14,762 nucleotides of DNA from Phycisphaerales bacterium (GTDB taxonomy: Bacteria; Planctomycetota; Phycisphaerae; UBA1845; Fen-1342): positions 1 through 14,762 of the forward strand of contig JALHJL010000076.1 of NCBI GenBank assembly GCA_022839625.1, in the 5' to 3' direction. The notes beneath the pieces were generated by a model. It was given only the letters and a program-made list of their open reading frames with translations. It ran no database searches and was not told the DNA's origin. The position numbers were made by a program, and so were the translations under genes. Position 1 is the first letter of the stretch, and each line of letters begins with the position of its first letter. This document shows positions 14,387 to 14,762 of the stretch, piece after piece.

Positions 14387-14762
14387 CTATTCAGGCAACT
14401 CGAGGTGTTCCAGTTCCTTCCGCCATTGCGCGGCGTCTTCGTGCCGGTCGCATGCGTCGTACAGATCGACAAGGCGTTGCACCGCTGCCATTGCTGCTTG
14501 ACGCGAAGCAGGCGACGAGTCACCGGCGCGATCCCTGAGCGCGGTGGCGCTGCGGACCAGCAGCGCTTCGGCGTCGGCCGCTCTATTCTGCCCCGCGAGG
14601 GCGGATCCGAGCAGGCTCTCGGTTTCGTAGCGCACGACGGAGTCGCCTTGCCGCTTTTCGAAAGGTTCATCTCCGAATTCCGGGGCGTAGATGAGCCAAC
14701 GGCAGTCCCGTTCTATCTTGTTGTTCTGCAAGGACATCAAGAGAACAGGAGCTGCCGATGGC
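14387..14762 (-). CDS. Partial TPR protein, C-terminal part of a planctomycete-type Ser/Thr kinase/TPR protein
   Basis: The reading frame is open to the window edge and no stop separates it from sequence outside, so the 5' part is missing. From about 14660 downward the translation has RYETESLLGSALAGQ, then AADAEALLVRSATAL, then AAVQRLVDLYDACDRHEDAAQWRKELE, ending in a short LELPE tail. This is the closing TPR pair that I recognise from the C-termini of many planctomycete Ser/Thr kinases with TPR repeats (SLLGxALLGQ...AEPLLL...RLVxLYEAxGxxxxAAxWRKEL). The preceding segment (PEFGDEPFEKRQGD) is less typical, and no kinase domain is visible in the window. Whether it is an intact gene or a fragment cannot be told here. 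Confidence 0.6.
   Translation of the reverse strand, partial: PSAAPVLLMSLQNNKIERDCRWLIYAPEFGDEPFEKRQGDSVVRYETESLLGSALAGQNRAADAEALLVRSATALRDRAGDSSPASRQAAMAAVQRLVDLYDACDRHEDAAQWRKELEHLELPE

Noticed and set aside
14029..14538. Plus-strand open frame of 169 codons after the transposase.
   Set aside because: Overlaps the transposase end and runs antisense over the TPR gene, whose motifs are recognisable. No domain-like sequence of its own.
1..14762. tRNA, rRNA or CRISPR array.
   Set aside because: No cloverleaf-like or rRNA-like sequence and no regularly spaced repeats were seen. The only repeats are those listed.

Overview
The window is GC-rich. It holds one long co-directional gene cluster (about 206-12225, + strand) and a mobile-element-rich tail (12302-14762). 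Two features of the tail point to a planctomycete or close relative: an orphan D,D,E integrase-like transposase, and the C-terminal end of a TPR protein of the kind attached to planctomycete Ser/Thr kinases. This lineage call is an inference from protein style, not a search result.

The cluster begins with a promoter whose -35 box lies in a palindromic operator. Next comes an Rrf2-family regulator with three cysteines spaced to hold an Fe-S cluster. Three genes then encode a periplasm-facing respiratory molybdoenzyme of the tetrathionate/selenate/arsenate reductase type, in the order B-C-A known from ttrBCA and srdBCA: a Tat-exported protein with four [4Fe-4S] clusters, an NrfD/PsrC-type quinone-reacting membrane protein, and a 1087-residue Tat-exported catalytic subunit. 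The substrate cannot be read from sequence.

The rest of the cluster is devoted to the enzyme's cofactor: moaA, a MOSC protein, mobA, a MOT1-type molybdate permease, moeA, moaC, and a MOSC-MogA fusion. Gaps are at most about 55 bases and several genes overlap, so this is probably one 12-kb operon that takes up molybdate, makes molybdopterin, inserts Mo, builds bis-MGD and makes the enzyme that needs it. MPT synthase (moaD, moaE), moeB and a Tat-enzyme chaperone are not here.

The cluster is bracketed by a 106-base sequence present at both edges in opposite orientation (2-107 and 12302-12407, 98/106 identical). Each copy starts with TGTAAAC at the cluster-facing edge and contains two 21-base repeats at a 23-base step, an architecture like the ends of IS21-family elements. 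The cluster may therefore have moved as a cassette.

Beyond the right copy lie about 570 bases without a convincing gene but dense in hairpins, a perfect 24-base palindrome and tandem repeats. Then come the transposase gene (12975-14066), about 320 bases in which I see nothing, and the 3' end of a minus-strand TPR gene that runs off the window edge.
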